Assembly (NCBI RefSeq): GCF_017549005.1
Contig: NZ_JAFYYT010000056.1
Location: 105,054-169,053, forward strand
From: Ruminococcus sp.
GTDB taxonomy: Bacteria; Bacillota; Clostridia; Oscillospirales; Ruminococcaceae
Reading direction: 5' to 3'
DNA length: 64,000 bases
Shown here: piece after piece, positions 7,953 to 16,537 of the stretch
How positions within the stretch are numbered: position 1 is the stretch's first letter
Layout: every line of letters begins with the position of its first letter
Notes under the pieces: generated by a model
What the model was told of the DNA's origin: nothing
The model's input: only the letters and a program-made list of their open reading frames with translations
Databases searched by the model: none
Position numbers and translations under genes: made by a program

Positions 7953-8387
7953 TCAGCTCCTCTCACGATAATGTTTTCTTATGCTTATGATACGCTTTAT
8001 GAATTTCACCTGAACTATGACCGCCATAGGTATCACAGGGAAAACAGTCATAAGGAACGATGATATGAACAGCGTTTCCGAAAACGCCTCCCAGCCGTGT
8101 TTTTCACGGAATATCATACTTCCGCCCGTACCGTTTATACCTGCGTCCGCCGACCAGTAAATGCAGAGAGCAGCAGGGAGGAAAGAAAGTATGAACAGCA
8201 GTACCAGCCACCATGGCATTTTCTCAGCGCTGCTCTTTCCGAGGAAATGCGACAGCACAGTGCAGAAGCCCATGCTGATACCGACAGCAAGCAAAAATGC
8301 CGAAGCCCAAGCAAAGATCACAGATACCGCTCCCACAGCTGTAAGCACAGCCGATATTATAAGCAGTATTTTTTCCGACTTTTTCAT
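7953..8387 (-). CDS. Four-helix membrane protein, paralog C
   Basis: 144 residues from the ATG at 8387, which is chosen because AGGAGGAGAGC lies just upstream; a longer open frame to 8426 lacks a ribosome binding site. It starts MKKSEKILLIISAVLTAVGA and ends with the shared pattern IPMAVIVQVKFIKRIIS. First gene of the three-paralog unit. The paralogs have diverged strongly, so the duplication is old. Function unknown. Confidence 0.7.
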   Translation of the reverse strand: MKKSEKILLIISAVLTAVGAVSVIFAWASAFLLAVGISMGFCTVLSHFLGKSSAEKMPWWLVLLFILSFLPAALCIYWSADAGINGTGGSMIFREKHGWEAFSETLFISSFLMTVFPVIPMAVIVQVKFIKRIISIRKHYRERS

Positions 8388-8446
8388 AAGCTCTCCTCCT
8401 TTTCTTTTCTGATATAATGATACCACAGAAAAGGAGCTTTTTTAAG

Positions 8447-8482
8447 GTGTCAGATGTCACTTTCCGAGTGACAAATGTCACT
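8447..8482 (-). promoter_or_regulatory. Paired GTGACA/TGTCAC operator-like sites
   Basis: Two similar imperfect palindromes sit side by side: AGTGACAAATGTCACT (8467-8482) and GTGTCAGATGTCACT (8447-8461). Both are about 60-100 bp upstream of paralog C. A TATCAT -10-like box is present downstream but no good -35 was found, so an activator-dependent promoter is possible. Confidence 0.5.
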
Positions 8483-8483
8483 G

Positions 8484-8523
8484 AAAAAAAGCACGGACTT
8501 ATGAAATTCTCACAAGTCCGTGC
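8484..8523 (-). terminator. Terminator of malQ-glgP
   Basis: GCACGGACTT/AAGTCCGTGC is a perfect 10-bp stem with a 13-nt loop and seven T on the minus strand. It lies about 145 bp after glgP; 8524-8667 contains nothing else recognisable. Confidence 0.85.
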
Positions 8524-8667
8524 GTATGATTTTATACAAAACAGAGAAACTGAAAATTATTTTTTTCTTATTAAACGGTTTTCCGTTTAATACCCCTTCA
8601 TTTCAGCCCCCTTACAGAGAGGTACTAATGTACAAGCTGCTGCTTGAGTATCACTGTAACAGAGGAC

Positions 8668-11013
8668 TTATTTTATTCCCCATATATTCTCGGCGTAATC
8701 GGCAATGGTTCTGTCGGAGCTGAACTTGCCTGCATTGCACATATTCAGCCACTGCTTACGTGCAAATGCGAGCCTGTTGCTGCTGTAGTCGTTTATGCAG
8801 CGAAGCTTTGTCTCCACGTAGTCCCTCATATCGCCGAGGAGGTAATAATGGTCGGGAGCGTGCCAGCTCGCACCGTCAAGGAGAGCCATATACAACTCGT
8901 GGAAGTCACCGCTGCCGCCGTCTGAAACAGTACCGTCGATAAGCGAGGAAACGACTTTGCGAACCATGCTGTCTGACGAGAAGATGCTTCTGCTGTCGTA
9001 CTCGGGAACTATATTTTCAAGCTCCTCGACACGGGCGCCGAAGATATAATTGTTCTCCTCCCCTGCCTCCTGCACTATTTCGATATTAGCTCCGTCGTAG
9101 GTACCGAGAGTTACCGCGCCGTTGAGCATGAGCTTCATATTTCCCGTACCGCTTGCCTCGGTGCCTGCTGTGGATATCTGCTCCGAGACATCAGCCGCCG
9201 CCACAAGCTTTTCCGCATAGGAAACATTATAATTCTGCACGAAAACTACCTTTATAAGGCCGCGGGTGTCCTTATCCTCAGAAACTATCCTGCCCACCTC
9301 GTTGATGAACTTGATTATCGCCTTTGCACGGCGGTAACCTGGGGCAGACTTGGCTCCGAAAATAAAGGTTGTGGGCGTAAAGTCCGTGATACTTCCGTCC
9401 TTTATGCCGTAGTAAATCCAAAGTATGGAGAAAGCATTGAGAAGCTGTCTCTTGTACTCATGAAGTCTCTTTATCTGGATATCGAAAACGGAGTTTTCAT
9501 CAATATCAATACCGTCGTGAGCCTTGATGAACTCCGCAAGCTGACGCTTCTTGCCCTGCTTGATATCAACAAAACGGCGGAGCACATTCTCATCGTCGGC
9601 ATATTTTGAAAGCTCTTTCAGCTTATCGAGGTCGTTTATCCAGTCATCTCCGCCGAGAAGCTCCGTGATATAAGCGGAGAGCTCCCTGTTGCAGAGTGCT
9701 ATCCAGCGGCGCTGAGTTATACCGTTTGTCTCGTTGCGGAAACGCTGGGGATAAAGGCTGAACCAGTCCGCAAGGACAGTATCCTTGAGTATCTGAGTGT
9801 GGATCTCCGCAACACCGTTTATATGCCCCGAAGCATAACACGCCATATCCGCCATATGGATAAGGTCCTTCTTGATTATCCTGATGCGGCTTATCTTTTC
9901 CTTTTCAACTCCCGAGGCGTACATTTCGGCAATGAGAGCCTCGTTTATCTGAATGATAATAGCGTATATCCTCGGAAGGAGCTCCTCCACAAGGTCTGTA
10001 CGCCACTTTTCGAGAGCCTCCTGCATTACGGTATGGTTTGTATAATTGAATATCTTCTTTGCCATATCAAGGGCTTTCTCAAAGGTGAAGCCCTCGTTGT
10101 CCACAAGCTGTCTTATGAGCTCGGGGATAGATATAACAGGGTGCGTATCATTGAGCTGAACCGATATATAGTCAGCTAAATTGTCGAGAGTTCCGAAACG
10201 CGCCTTGTGCTTCTTTAATATATCGGTAAGGGAAGCACAGCTGAAGAAGTACTGCTGCTTCAGACGGAGCTTCTTGCCCTCGTCGGTATCATCGTTAGGA
10301 TAAAGCACACGGGATATGTCCTCAGCGTATATCTTCTCCTTTGAAGCCTCAAGGTAGTCCTGCTTGTTGAACACATCGAAGTCGAACTCCTTTACAGGCT
10401 CAGCCTGCCACAGTCTGAGAGTTCCCACATTCTCAGTACGGAAACCGAATACGGGCATATCATAAGGCACAGCCTTAACGGTCTGACCGCTGTACTCTAT
10501 GAGGACAGTGTCCTCGTCGCAGCGGACTGACCACGGATCGCCGTATTTCGTCCAGTCGTCGATATCCTCGCGCTGAAAGCCATCAACTATTGACTGCTTG
10601 AAAAGTCCGTATTTATAGCGAATGCCATAGCCGTCAAGGGGAAGTCCCAGCGTTGCGGCGCTGTCAAGAAAGCAGGCAGCAAGTCTGCCGAGGCCGCCGT
10701 TTCCGAGAGCAGCGTCCTCTATCTCTTCAAGGTCTGCAGGATCGAGCCCGAGCTCCCTGAATACCTCGCCTGCCTCGTCGTAAATGCCGAGAACCAGAAG
10801 ATTATTGTAAACCGCCCTTCCCACAAGGAACTCCATTGAAAGGTAAGCCGCACGGCGCTTTGAAAGGTGCTCCTGACGGGCATTTTCCCAGCGGTCTGCA
10901 AACATCTCCATTACGGTCTTACCGAGAGCGTCGTGAAGCTGCTGCGGCGAAGCGCTTTTTATATCCTTGGGAAGTCTTCCCGTAAACTTTTCCATAAACA
11001 ATTTCTTATCCAT
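8668..11013 (-). CDS. glgP: Glycogen/maltodextrin phosphorylase
   Basis: 781 residues, full length for the family. It cleaves alpha-1,4-glucan with phosphate to glucose 1-phosphate in the cytoplasm. The pyridoxal phosphate site is visible (EASGTGNMKLMLNGA, with the Lys that forms the Schiff base), together with YDGANIEI, and the N-terminal part has RRAAYLSMEFLVGR and DAALGNGGLGRLAACFLDS. It follows malQ by 118 bp on the same strand with no strong terminator between, so malQ-glgP is likely one unit for using stored glycogen or imported maltodextrins. Confidence 0.96.
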   Translation of the reverse strand: MDKKLFMEKFTGRLPKDIKSASPQQLHDALGKTVMEMFADRWENARQEHLSKRRAAYLSMEFLVGRAVYNNLLVLGIYDEAGEVFRELGLDPADLEEIEDAALGNGGLGRLAACFLDSAATLGLPLDGYGIRYKYGLFKQSIVDGFQREDIDDWTKYGDPWSVRCDEDTVLIEYSGQTVKAVPYDMPVFGFRTENVGTLRLWQAEPVKEFDFDVFNKQDYLEASKEKIYAEDISRVLYPNDDTDEGKKLRLKQQYFFSCASLTDILKKHKARFGTLDNLADYISVQLNDTHPVISIPELIRQLVDNEGFTFEKALDMAKKIFNYTNHTVMQEALEKWRTDLVEELLPRIYAIIIQINEALIAEMYASGVEKEKISRIRIIKKDLIHMADMACYASGHINGVAEIHTQILKDTVLADWFSLYPQRFRNETNGITQRRWIALCNRELSAYITELLGGDDWINDLDKLKELSKYADDENVLRRFVDIKQGKKRQLAEFIKAHDGIDIDENSVFDIQIKRLHEYKRQLLNAFSILWIYYGIKDGSITDFTPTTFIFGAKSAPGYRRAKAIIKFINEVGRIVSEDKDTRGLIKVVFVQNYNVSYAEKLVAAADVSEQISTAGTEASGTGNMKLMLNGAVTLGTYDGANIEIVQEAGEENNYIFGARVEELENIVPEYDSRSIFSSDSMVRKVVSSLIDGTVSDGGSGDFHELYMALLDGASWHAPDHYYLLGDMRDYVETKLRCINDYSSNRLAFARKQWLNMCNAGKFSSDRTIADYAENIWGIK

Positions 11014-11131
11014 ATTCCCTTGCTCCTATTCTTAAAGTTAAGGGTTTTGAGTTGCGTTTTTCTTTTAAATGATATTCATAGATGTGACCGACAAGTCACA
11101 TCTTAACTCTTAACTCTCCACTCTCAACTAT

Positions 11132-12604
11132 TCAGCGATTATACATTTTATTCAGCTTACGTATTTTCTTTGCAAGCTCTGGTGTAAAGTCCGACTTCTT
11201 CGTGCGGAACTGCCAGTTTCCGCCGAGAGTCGAGGGAGTGTTCATTCTTCCCTCGGGCGGACTTTCAAGGAAGTCCTGTATCTGAGCCGCAGCCACCTCT
11301 GCGACGCTTCCCCATGCAGCGCGTATCACAGCGTCGGGAATGTCCTTTTTCTTCTTGACGTTGAGGTATTTCATGGCGAATTTCAGCGACTTCTTATCCA
11401 GGTCGTCCACCCAGCCGCTGAGAGTCTCATTGTCATGGGTGCCCGTGTATGCAAAGTAATTCGTACTCCTGAAATTATGGGGCAGATACTCGTTTACTCC
11501 GTCGCTGAACGCGAACTGCAGCACCTTCATGCCCGGATATCCGCATTTGTCCAGCATTTTCCTTACCTCGGGAGTAATAAAGCCCAGGTCCTCGGCGATT
11601 ATTTTCAGCTTGCCCAACTTTTTTTCGGCGAGCTTGAAAAGCTCATAGTTCGGACCTTTTTTCCACTCGCCCACAGTAGCGTCCTCGTTTCCGTAGGGAA
11701 TGGTGTAATAGCTCTCAAAGCCGCGGAAATGGTCGATACGGACTATATCGTAGAGCCTCGAAGCCGCGCCGATACGGTCTATCCACCACTCATAGCCTGT
11801 CTTTTTATGATAGTCCCAGTCGTAGAGCGGATTGCCCCAGAGCTGTCCCAGCGGCGAGAAATCATCGGGAGGACAGCCTGCAACGGCAATAGGTCTGCGC
11901 TCCTTGTCAAAGTAGAAAAGCTTAGGCGAAGCCCACGCCTCAACGCTGTCGAGGGCACAGTATATGGGAATATCGCCGATTATCTCGATACCGCTGTCGT
12001 TGGCGTACTTTTTCAGCTCCTTCCACTGACGGCTGAACTCGAACTGTATGAATTTATGGAAATTTACATCTTTTTTGAGGTCCTTTTTCGCCTGTGCAAC
12101 AGCCTTGGGCTTATGCATGGCGAGGTCCCCGTCCCATGAGTACCAGGGCTTTCCCTCAAAGCGGAATTTCAGCGCCATGAAAAGTGCATACTCGTCGAGC
12201 CACTTCTTGTTCTCCGTGCAGAACTTCCTGTAATCGGGGAACTTAGCTGGCTTGAAGCGTTCAAAGGCGATACGCAGAACGTCGTAGCAGTTATCATAGA
12301 GCAGGGCATAATCCACCTTATCCGGCTCGTTTTCCCAGTCGAACATATCATATTCGTGGCGCTCGAGAAGTCCGTCCCCTTCGAGGACTTCAAAGTCGAT
12401 AAAGTAAGGATTTCCTGCATTTACCGAGAATGACTGATATGGCGAGTCTCCGTAGCTCGTCGGAGAAATGGGCAGTATCTGCCAGCATTTCACACCTGCG
12501 GACCTGAGAAAGTCCACGAACTCGAAAGCCGCCTTTCCCATTTTGCCTATGCCGTAATTTGACGGCAGACTCGATATATGCATAAGTATACAGCTTTTTC
12601 GCAT
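11132..12604 (-). CDS. malQ: 4-alpha-glucanotransferase (amylomaltase, GH77)
   Basis: 490 residues. It transfers alpha-1,4-glucan segments between maltodextrins, complementing the phosphorylase. Visible GH77 hallmarks are MHISSLPSNYGIG near the N-terminus, the nucleophile region IVRIDHFRGFESY, the acid/base region AEDLGFIT, and TGTHDNETLSGW. It precedes glgP. No dockerin or signal peptide, so it acts in the cytoplasm. Confidence 0.95.
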   Translation of the reverse strand: MRKSCILMHISSLPSNYGIGKMGKAAFEFVDFLRSAGVKCWQILPISPTSYGDSPYQSFSVNAGNPYFIDFEVLEGDGLLERHEYDMFDWENEPDKVDYALLYDNCYDVLRIAFERFKPAKFPDYRKFCTENKKWLDEYALFMALKFRFEGKPWYSWDGDLAMHKPKAVAQAKKDLKKDVNFHKFIQFEFSRQWKELKKYANDSGIEIIGDIPIYCALDSVEAWASPKLFYFDKERRPIAVAGCPPDDFSPLGQLWGNPLYDWDYHKKTGYEWWIDRIGAASRLYDIVRIDHFRGFESYYTIPYGNEDATVGEWKKGPNYELFKLAEKKLGKLKIIAEDLGFITPEVRKMLDKCGYPGMKVLQFAFSDGVNEYLPHNFRSTNYFAYTGTHDNETLSGWVDDLDKKSLKFAMKYLNVKKKKDIPDAVIRAAWGSVAEVAAAQIQDFLESPPEGRMNTPSTLGGNWQFRTKKSDFTPELAKKIRKLNKMYNR

Positions 12605-12669
12605 TTATTCCAACTCCCTTTTTGAATATTCACTCTGAAATATGTCGATAATAATTCTGAGGTGATACC

Positions 12670-13098
12670 ATGAAGCTTTCACAGCTCTTATTCTCTTTTT
12701 TAATGGGATATTTCTGTTACAGTCTTATCGAAATTGTCATGCGAGGATATACTCACTGGACGATGTCCCTTACGGGCGGACTGGTGCTTATGGTGCTGTA
12801 CATCATAAACAGCCGCAGCTCCGTTACCCTTATCAGGAGCTGTATCGCAGGAACTCTCAGCATAACAGCCATAGAGCTGACCGTCGGCATATTCGACAAC
12901 GTTATTATGCACTGGAACGTATGGGATTACTCCGATATGCCATTTAATTTTCTCGGTCAGATATGTATCCCCTTTTCCTGTCTGTGGTTCGTGCTGTGTA
13001 TCCCTGCAAGGCTACTTTGCAGGCAGATAGGCCGCACTCTCGGCAGACAGCCTGTGAACAAAAAGGCTGTTCCGATAAGATCAGAACAGCCCTTATGA
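12670..13098 (+). CDS. Putative ABC transporter permease-like membrane protein (CmpB type)
   Basis: 142 residues, four or five hydrophobic helices. The pattern YSLIEIVMRGYTHWTM, a later GG-rich helix, then WDYSDMPFNFLGQICI matches the small membrane proteins annotated as putative ABC transporter permease (PF06541). No ATPase gene is adjacent, so transport is not proven. GAGGTGA lies 7 nt before the ATG. Its stop is one base from the stop of the convergent zinc ribbon gene. Confidence 0.65.
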   Translation: MKLSQLLFSFLMGYFCYSLIEIVMRGYTHWTMSLTGGLVLMVLYIINSRSSVTLIRSCIAGTLSITAIELTVGIFDNVIMHWNVWDYSDMPFNFLGQICIPFSCLWFVLCIPARLLCRQIGRTLGRQPVNKKAVPIRSEQPL

Positions 13099-13533
13099 TC
13101 AATAATTCTTGTTTGGATCAGCATTAAAGAAGTTATTGCTGCTTTCCGTGTAATAATCATTAGGCTCAAGCGACATGAAGTCCTCGTCCTCGATATCGGG
13201 AAGTCTTGCGCCGCAGCGTCCGCAGAACTGGAAGCGTTCATTGACCTCAGCGTCGCACTTGGGACATACCTTATAGCCCCTGATGCCGTTGAGCTCATAT
13301 CTCATCTTCTTTATTCTTCTGCGTCGTGTATCTATGTCGTCGCAGAGCACTTTAAGGGCCTCAACGTCCTCACCGTGCTCCTTGTAGTACTTCTTGCCGA
13401 TATCGGTGAAGATCTCTACGATCCTTTCCTCCTCGTAAAGAATCTTCCTTTTCAGATTATTAGCCTCCGAAATGCTTTTAGCCTTCTCTGAAACACCCCT
13501 GCTTGCGTCATTGAATTTATCGAGAATACCCAT
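13099..13533 (-). CDS. Zinc ribbon protein
   Basis: 144 residues. An N-terminal coiled-coil-like charged region (residues 1-85) is followed by a zinc ribbon (CPKCDAEVNERFQFCGRCG, two CxxC pairs, about residues 90-110) and an acidic tail. No catalytic motif. It has its own promoter. Role unknown; proteins of this build often sit with membrane or stress functions, but nothing here fixes that. Confidence 0.7.
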   Translation of the reverse strand: MGILDKFNDASRGVSEKAKSISEANNLKRKILYEEERIVEIFTDIGKKYYKEHGEDVEALKVLCDDIDTRRRRIKKMRYELNGIRGYKVCPKCDAEVNERFQFCGRCGARLPDIEDEDFMSLEPNDYYTESSNNFFNADPNKNY

Positions 13534-13582
13534 TTTACATCACTCCTGTCGAATATTTTCTCGTTAATTCTTATCATATTGT

Positions 13583-13612
13583 ATTATACAACATTAACAG
13601 GAATTATGTCAA
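13583..13612 (-). promoter_or_regulatory. Promoter of the zinc ribbon gene
   Basis: TTGACA (13612-13607) and TATAAT (13588-13583) on the minus strand are 18 bp apart. Confidence 0.65.
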
Positions 13613-13659
13613 GCGTTTTCAAAATATTTTTACAAACAGAATGGCTTTTTGTGCAATCC

Positions 13660-14094
13660 CTACATCTCAGCAATGTCATTTTCGGTAAGCTGAATAATGC
13701 CCCCGTCTGTCAGAGCCTCGGACGCATTTGCGATGTCGTCCACCCTGATAACAAACGAAACAGACCTGTCCGATTTACCGAGGAATGTATAGAGGTATTC
13801 GAGGTTAACGTTCTTTCCTCCGAGGATATCGAGCACGCGGCTCAGCTGTCCGGGAGAATCGGGAATGGATATTGCGACTACCTCTGTTACCGTAACAGCG
13901 TAGGAAGTAGCTTTCAGCTTTTCAACTGTCTTATCCGTATCATTGACTATCATTCTGACGATACCAAAATCACTTGTGTCGGCAAGGCTGAGGGCGCGGA
14001 CGTTGATCCTGCACTCCTTTATCATCTTCATGACGCCTGCCAGCTGATTGGGCTTATTATCAACAAATACTGAGATCTGTCTTACGTTTGACAT
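13660..14094 (-). CDS. Tandem ACT domain protein
   Basis: 144 residues made of two ACT domains: residues 5-65 (ISVFVDNKPNQLAGVMKMI) and 70-140 (ISIPDSPGQLSRVLDIL). ACT domains bind small ligands, usually amino acids. Stand-alone tandem ACT proteins are repeatedly found next to phenylacetate-CoA ligase genes, as here (paaK is two genes upstream), so binding of an aromatic acid or amino acid is a fair inference. Confidence 0.85.
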   Translation of the reverse strand: MSNVRQISVFVDNKPNQLAGVMKMIKECRINVRALSLADTSDFGIVRMIVNDTDKTVEKLKATSYAVTVTEVVAISIPDSPGQLSRVLDILGGKNVNLEYLYTFLGKSDRSVSFVIRVDDIANASEALTDGGIIQLTENDIAEM

Positions 14095-14139
14095 ATGTTT
14101 TGCCTCCTTCAGGTCAGGATAATAATACGCCGCGAAGGA

Positions 14140-14379
14140 TCACTTTTTCTTTGCTGCTGTCTTCGGGAGATCCTCATACATAACGAGGACTGAATGCTCG
14201 TCAACATACTCGTTTACATGAGTCTGTGCATCATGGCAGAGACCTGCTGATGTGCTGTACTTGATGTCGATGACTTTTACCCCCTGAATGAACTGATTGA
14301 GCTCGTTCTCAAAAGCAGCGAATCGCTGGTACTTCTCCTGCTCCGGCATATAGTTTGTGGAAAATAATCTGATTTTCAT
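14140..14379 (-). CDS. Small protein resembling the Cse60 family
   Basis: 79 residues. The layout (MKIRLFSTNY..., then FENELNQFIQGVKVIDIKYSTSAG and a final VLVMYEDL) resembles the small Cse60-like proteins of Firmicutes. Role unknown. It lies between paaK and the ACT gene on the same strand, with AAGGAGG about 7 nt before the ATG. Assignment is tentative. Confidence 0.55.
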   Translation of the reverse strand: MKIRLFSTNYMPEQEKYQRFAAFENELNQFIQGVKVIDIKYSTSAGLCHDAQTHVNEYVDEHSVLVMYEDLPKTAAKKK

Positions 14380-14445
14380 AAATGAAACCTCCTTAAAATA
14401 ATGGAAAATATTTAACAGCGCGTCAGTGACGACGCTGTGTAAACC

Positions 14446-15753
14446 TTAATCGTGAAGCTTTCGTCTGTCGATAACTCGTACAGCCTTACCCTCGCTTCGT
14501 GTGATAGATTTCGGTGACACCAGGTGGACCTTGGGGTTGATGCCCAGCATAGTCTTGATAGCTACTGCAAGGTCTCTCTCCTGTTTCTGCATATCCTTTA
14601 CCTTATCCGAGAACTGCTCGGGATTCATTTCAACGCTGATGTCCAGCGTATCCGTGTTGTTTACACGGTCTACCTCAATGAGATAGTTGGGCGAATAGCC
14701 CTGTTCGATAAGAACAGTCTCTATCTGTGACGGGAATACGTTTACTCCGCGGATTATCATCATATCGTCGCTTCTGCCCATAGGCTTGGCCATTTTTATG
14801 AGAGTACGTCCGCATGAGCACTTCTTCCTGCTGAGTACGCAGAGGTCACGTGTACGGTATCTGAGAAGCGGGAAAGCTTCTTTTGTGATACTTGTGAATA
14901 CAAGCTCGCCAACTGTTCCCTCGGGAAGAACTTCACCCGTATCGGGATCGATTATCTCGGGGATAAAGTTGTCCTCGTTGATGTGCATACCTGTCTGCTC
15001 GGAACATTCAAAGGCAACGCCGGGGCCGCTTGACTCGGTAAGTCCGTAGATATCGTAAGCCTTGATACCCAGCGACTTCTCAATTGAGCGGCGCATTTCC
15101 TCAGTCCACGGCTCTGCTCCGAAGATACCTGCCTTGAGCTTGAGGTCCTCGGGCTTAATTCCCATTTCGGCGATGGTCTCGCCTATGTAAGCCGCATATG
15201 ACGGCGTACAGCAGAGTATGGTAGAACCGAGATCCTGCATGAACTGTATCTGCCTTTCGGTATTTCCCGAGCTCATCGGGAGAGTAAGACAGCCTGCCTT
15301 GTGAGAACCGCCGTGAAGTCCCATACCGCCCGTGAAAAGTCCGTAGCCGTATGCCACCTGAACAACATCGTCCTCGTTGCCGCCTGCGGCGGTGATAGCT
15401 CTTGCACAGCAGTCCTCCCACATATCCACATCGTTCTGTGTGTAGAAAGCAACTACTCTCTTTCCTGTGGTACCGCTGGTGGAGTGTATCCTTACACAGT
15501 CGCCGAGAGGCTTTGCAAGCAGACCGTAGGGATATGCTTCACGAAGATCAGCCTTGCTGAGGAACGGAAGCTTGTGAAGGTCTTCTGTTCCCTTGATGTC
15601 CTCGGGCTTAACGCCCTTTTTGTCCATGAGATCGCGGTAGTACTTCACGTTTTCGTAAACGTGCTTTACCTGTGCCACGAGGCGCCCGTCCTGGAGCTTT
15701 TTCATGTCCTCCCGTGACATACATTCGATCTCTTTGTTCCAATACTTTTCCAT
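14446..15753 (-). CDS. paaK: Phenylacetate-CoA ligase
   Basis: 435 residues, the usual length. It makes phenylacetyl-CoA (or another aryl-acetyl-CoA) from the acid, CoA and ATP. The AMP-binding signature HSTSGTTGKRVVAFYT, the aromatic-site region YGLTESSGPGV and the C-terminal hinge RTRDLCVLSRKKCSCGRT with a Cys pair are typical. With iorAB nearby it suggests use of rumen phenylacetate: ligation, then reductive carboxylation by indolepyruvate oxidoreductase run in reverse, then transamination to phenylalanine. Such a route is classically described in rumen Ruminococcus; its link to these genes is inference. Confidence 0.93.
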   Translation of the reverse strand: MEKYWNKEIECMSREDMKKLQDGRLVAQVKHVYENVKYYRDLMDKKGVKPEDIKGTEDLHKLPFLSKADLREAYPYGLLAKPLGDCVRIHSTSGTTGKRVVAFYTQNDVDMWEDCCARAITAAGGNEDDVVQVAYGYGLFTGGMGLHGGSHKAGCLTLPMSSGNTERQIQFMQDLGSTILCCTPSYAAYIGETIAEMGIKPEDLKLKAGIFGAEPWTEEMRRSIEKSLGIKAYDIYGLTESSGPGVAFECSEQTGMHINEDNFIPEIIDPDTGEVLPEGTVGELVFTSITKEAFPLLRYRTRDLCVLSRKKCSCGRTLIKMAKPMGRSDDMMIIRGVNVFPSQIETVLIEQGYSPNYLIEVDRVNNTDTLDISVEMNPEQFSDKVKDMQKQERDLAVAIKTMLGINPKVHLVSPKSITRSEGKAVRVIDRRKLHD

Positions 15754-15810
15754 TGGACTTCTACTCCTTATTATTGGGATTTATTATGTTATGATATGAT
15801 GTTCGCCTTT

Positions 15811-15930
15811 AGAGGCGGATACTATCCGCCCGAATAATCGTCCGATATCCTTTGTAGGGGCTGATGCCCGCATCAGTCCGGTATAACGAGCCCGAACTCA
15901 CGTGACGCCGAGGGCGGTGTCTCCTACATA
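15811..15930. repeat. Cluster of three dispersed palindromic repeats
   Basis: The iorB-paaK gap holds three repeat types in a row: GGCGGATACTATCCGCC (15814-15830), GGGGCTGATGC/GCATCAGTCC (about 15857-15880), and a stretch beginning CGTGACGCCGAGGGCGG (15900-15930). Each has a relative elsewhere in the window (1837, 918 and 6923). They are non-coding. Confidence 0.5.
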
Positions 15931-15932
15931 GT

Positions 15933-16508
15933 TTACTGAGCGTTCTTTCCCAGCTCGAAAGCCTTCCTGTTTAGGTCGAGGAATTTGGGCGGTACGCACT
16001 GCTCCAGTGCCTTCTGCCACAGCTCGTCGGGATAGTCCATACGTGAAGCAAGCACGCCCATAAGAACTACGTTTGAAGCCTTTGCTGTACCTGCCTGCTC
16101 TGCAAGAGAGAGAGCGTCAACCGCAACAAGCTCAGCACCTGCTGCTTTGAGCTTCTCAACGAGATTTTCGGGATACTTTGCAGCGCCTGTAATAACGGGC
16201 ATAGGGTCTATCTGCTGTGTGGAGGTTATAAGCTTGCCGCCCTTCTTGAGGTAAGGGAGACATCTTGCAGCCTCAAGGAGCTCGAAGGAGATAACGGCGT
16301 CAGCCTCGCCCTTTTCGATAACAGGCGAGTAAACCTTATCGCCGTACTTTACGTATGTAACAACGGAGCCGCCTCTCTGAGACATTCCGTGCACTTCGCT
16401 GACCTTTACGTCATAGCCCTGCGCAAGAAGCACGTTTCCGAGAAGTCTTGAAGCAAGCAGCGAACCCTGTCCGCCGACTCCGACTATCATTATAGATTTA
16501 GTTTCCAT
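15933..16508 (-). CDS. iorB: Indolepyruvate ferredoxin oxidoreductase, beta subunit
   Basis: 191 residues, full length for IorB, the gamma-type domain of 2-oxoacid:ferredoxin oxidoreductases (MIVGVGGQGSLLASRLLGNVL, then VHGMSQRGGSVVTYVKYG). With IorA it oxidises aryl pyruvates to aryl-acetyl-CoA, or runs in reverse with reduced ferredoxin. Unusually it is not next to iorA: three other genes (16538-18144) lie between, all on the same strand. Confidence 0.93.
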   Translation of the reverse strand: METKSIMIVGVGGQGSLLASRLLGNVLLAQGYDVKVSEVHGMSQRGGSVVTYVKYGDKVYSPVIEKGEADAVISFELLEAARCLPYLKKGGKLITSTQQIDPMPVITGAAKYPENLVEKLKAAGAELVAVDALSLAEQAGTAKASNVVLMGVLASRMDYPDELWQKALEQCVPPKFLDLNRKAFELGKNAQ

Positions 16509-16537
16509 TATATATTACTCCTTAATGTTATTATTCT

